A stretch of DNA of 64,000 bases, from NCBI GenBank assembly GCA_977006965.1, contig OZ345364.1, positions 2,108,001 through 2,172,000 on the forward strand, read 5' to 3'. Every line of letters starts with the position of its first letter. Position 1 is the first letter of the stretch. A program made the translations under genes and the position numbers. This DNA comes from Phymatolithon calcareum. Lineage: Eukaryota; Rhodophyta; Florideophyceae; Hapalidiales. Positions 63,004-64,000 of this stretch are shown one piece after another. A model generated the notes under the pieces. That model saw only the letters and a program-made list of their open reading frames with translations, ran no database searches and was not told the origin of the DNA.

Positions 63004-63975
63004 ATGGAGAAGAAGAAACGCCGAGTGAAGAGGGAGTTTGATGAGGCGTTGAACAAACTGGAATCGGAAATGGAAGCGAGGCGCAAAGCGGACGTAGATG
63101 CTGCATTGGCCACGATGAATGTCAAAGAGCTGGAACGTGAAAGCCAGCGTGAAGCGGAAAATAAGGTCAAGCTGCAGAAGGGGATCAAGTATGTTAATGC
63201 TCAAGAGCGTGATGGCCGGAAGCGTATAGAGCGCACTAAACGATTGTATTCAAAACTTATCCAAACAGCGAAGGACAATGACGCACCCAAAGTGGAGCTT
63301 CCGACGCCTGCTGATACCACAGGTGGAGCGTCCAGCAGCAAGAAGCCAAGGGCGCGAAAAGCCGACTCTGGTAATACAGCGGACAGCAATGGGACTATTG
63401 GTGAAAGCGTCACGTCGGACGATGACCGCATGGTTGTTGATGGGGATGCAGAACAAACACGTTCGTCGCGTCCCACTGCCGAGGTTGAATCATCACCTCC
63501 AAACCCTCGACGCTTGGCCGAATTAGAACGCCTGCGCAGCCTTGTGCGCGATGGTGCAGGTGAGGCGGCGGAATGTCAGCGCATTTGCGAAATAGAGCAA
63601 CTCAAGTTCATGGCTCTGCTTGAAGCAAAGAACAAGTTGGACAAAGAGCTTTACATGACTAAGAGCTCTTCGCATGACTATGGACATCACGGCGGATCAT
63701 CAGGAATGCTGCCGTCTGGTCCTGTCTCCAAAACGAAAGACTCAGGCAGGCGTAGCGATAAGGGCGGGTCATCAAAACACGCTCACGGGGGCTCGAAGGG
63801 GAAAGGCGGAACTTCGAAAAGCGGTGCAGCAGCCGGTTCTGGCGTTAAGAACAGTGCAAAAAAGGCGTCGAGAAAGGACGATAAATCGAGACGGAAAAGT
63901 TCGTCAAAGCCTACTGCAGCGAGTAACATTTATATGTGCAAAAGCTTTGTAAATCCCGCGCGACTCTATGCGTAA
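63004..63975 (+). CDS. Coiled-coil protein with lysine/serine-rich tail
   Basis: A 323-residue protein of unrecognised family. Residues 1-90 are a long charged helix (REFDEALNKLESEMEARRKA ... NVKELERESQREAENKVKL), a likely coiled coil. A disordered Thr/Ser/Asp-rich linker follows (TSDDDRMVVDGD), then a second helical block (NPRRLAELERLRSLV ... LKFMALLEAKNKLDKELYM). The tail is a low-complexity Gly/Ser/Lys region (GGSKGKGGTSKSG, KKASRKDDKSRRKSSSK). The composition suggests a nuclear chromatin- or transcription-complex subunit; that is inference. The ATG is chosen because copy A has a stop just upstream in the same frame. Copy A ends ...AASNV*; here the stop has changed and translation runs ten residues further. 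Confidence 0.6.
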   Translation: MEKKKRRVKREFDEALNKLESEMEARRKADVDAALATMNVKELERESQREAENKVKLQKGIKYVNAQERDGRKRIERTKRLYSKLIQTAKDNDAPKVELPTPADTTGGASSSKKPRARKADSGNTADSNGTIGESVTSDDDRMVVDGDAEQTRSSRPTAEVESSPPNPRRLAELERLRSLVRDGAGEAAECQRICEIEQLKFMALLEAKNKLDKELYMTKSSSHDYGHHGGSSGMLPSGPVSKTKDSGRRSDKGGSSKHAHGGSKGKGGTSKSGAAAGSGVKNSAKKASRKDDKSRRKSSSKPTAASNIYMCKSFVNPARLYA

Positions 63976-64000
63976 GCACGGGCGACGGCAAGTTTGCCTT

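Larger units (their letters stand above)
50845..64000. repeat. Segmental duplication, copy B
   Basis: Direct-orientation copy of 34558-49078. Homology runs to the last bases of the window (the 'gcaagtttgcct' that closes the match in copy A is at 63988-63999), so the duplication may end exactly here or continue. It lacks the LTR element and has 511 bp (58134-58644) absent from copy A. Confidence 0.95.

Noticed and set aside
34558-64000. RIP-type mutation as the established cause of decay
   Set aside because: The other differences between copies that I compared run in both directions, and stop codons bias the sample towards C-to-T. Kept only as a hypothesis.
1-64000. Bacterial operon, CRISPR array or prophage
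   Set aside because: No regularly spaced repeats, no phage genes and no Shine-Dalgarno pattern; the gene families are eukaryotic.

Overview
The window looks like nuclear DNA of a eukaryote with compact, mostly intron-free genes, most likely a multicellular red alga (Chondrus/Gracilaria-like florideophyte). I infer this from the mix: long single-exon genes for Golgi mannosidase GH47, a spliceosomal cyclophilin (CWC27 type), a chloroplast-targeted alpha/beta hydrolase, a BTB-BACK-MATH protein and Sel1-repeat membrane proteins, set among kilobases of decayed repeats, non-LTR and LTR retroelements and small inverted-repeat elements. There is no operon logic, no Shine-Dalgarno signal, no CRISPR array and no rRNA. 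The species is a guess; the eukaryotic assignment is firm.

Layout. 1-7.97 kb is gene-poor and repeat-rich: a near-perfect 341-bp inverted repeat (1417-2459), an older long inverted repeat pair (2.56-3.25 and 6.00-6.53 kb), a strong hairpin at 4.6 kb and a small pseudogene at 5.1-5.6 kb. 7.97-33.4 kb is the gene-bearing part: alpha/beta hydrolase (-), GH47 mannosidase (-), a repeat-containing basic/acidic protein (-), an AIF/FSP1-like FAD oxidoreductase (+), a DAGL-like class 3 lipase (+), a two-domain glycosyltransferase (+), a 5'-truncated non-LTR reverse transcriptase (+), a pogo-like inverted-repeat element, a type II membrane glycosyltransferase (+), a GST-like protein (+) and an RGG-rich protein (-). 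33.4-34.56 kb holds a perfect 18-bp cruciform, a tRNA-like Pol III promoter pair and a decayed reverse transcriptase.

34.56-64.0 kb is a direct segmental duplication of about 13.1 kb: copy A is 34558-49078 and copy B is 50845 to the window end, separated by a 1.77-kb hairpin-rich spacer. Each copy carries, in order, a BTB-BACK-MATH gene (-), a Sel1-repeat membrane protein (-), a PIP30/FAM192A-like gene (+), a CWC27 cyclophilin (+), a truncated AAAP amino-acid transporter (+) and a coiled-coil lysine-rich protein (+). Nearly every pair is decaying, usually with different lesions in the two copies. Sel1 and PIP30 each carry one C-to-T nonsense codon per copy at different sites. CWC27 and the coiled-coil gene are intact only in copy B. 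The BTB gene is broken in both.

Copy A also contains a 1715-bp non-autonomous LTR element with two identical 378-bp LTRs, a PBS, a polypurine tract and a 4-bp target duplication. Copy B preserves the empty site, so the insertion can be read to the base.

Functionally the single-copy genes lean towards secretory-pathway glycan work (GH47 and two membrane-anchored glycosyltransferases) and lipid or redox enzymes. The duplicated block mixes nuclear mRNA-processing and chromatin-type proteins with membrane proteins. I see no single pathway linking the genes; the most informative feature is the duplication and its divergent decay.
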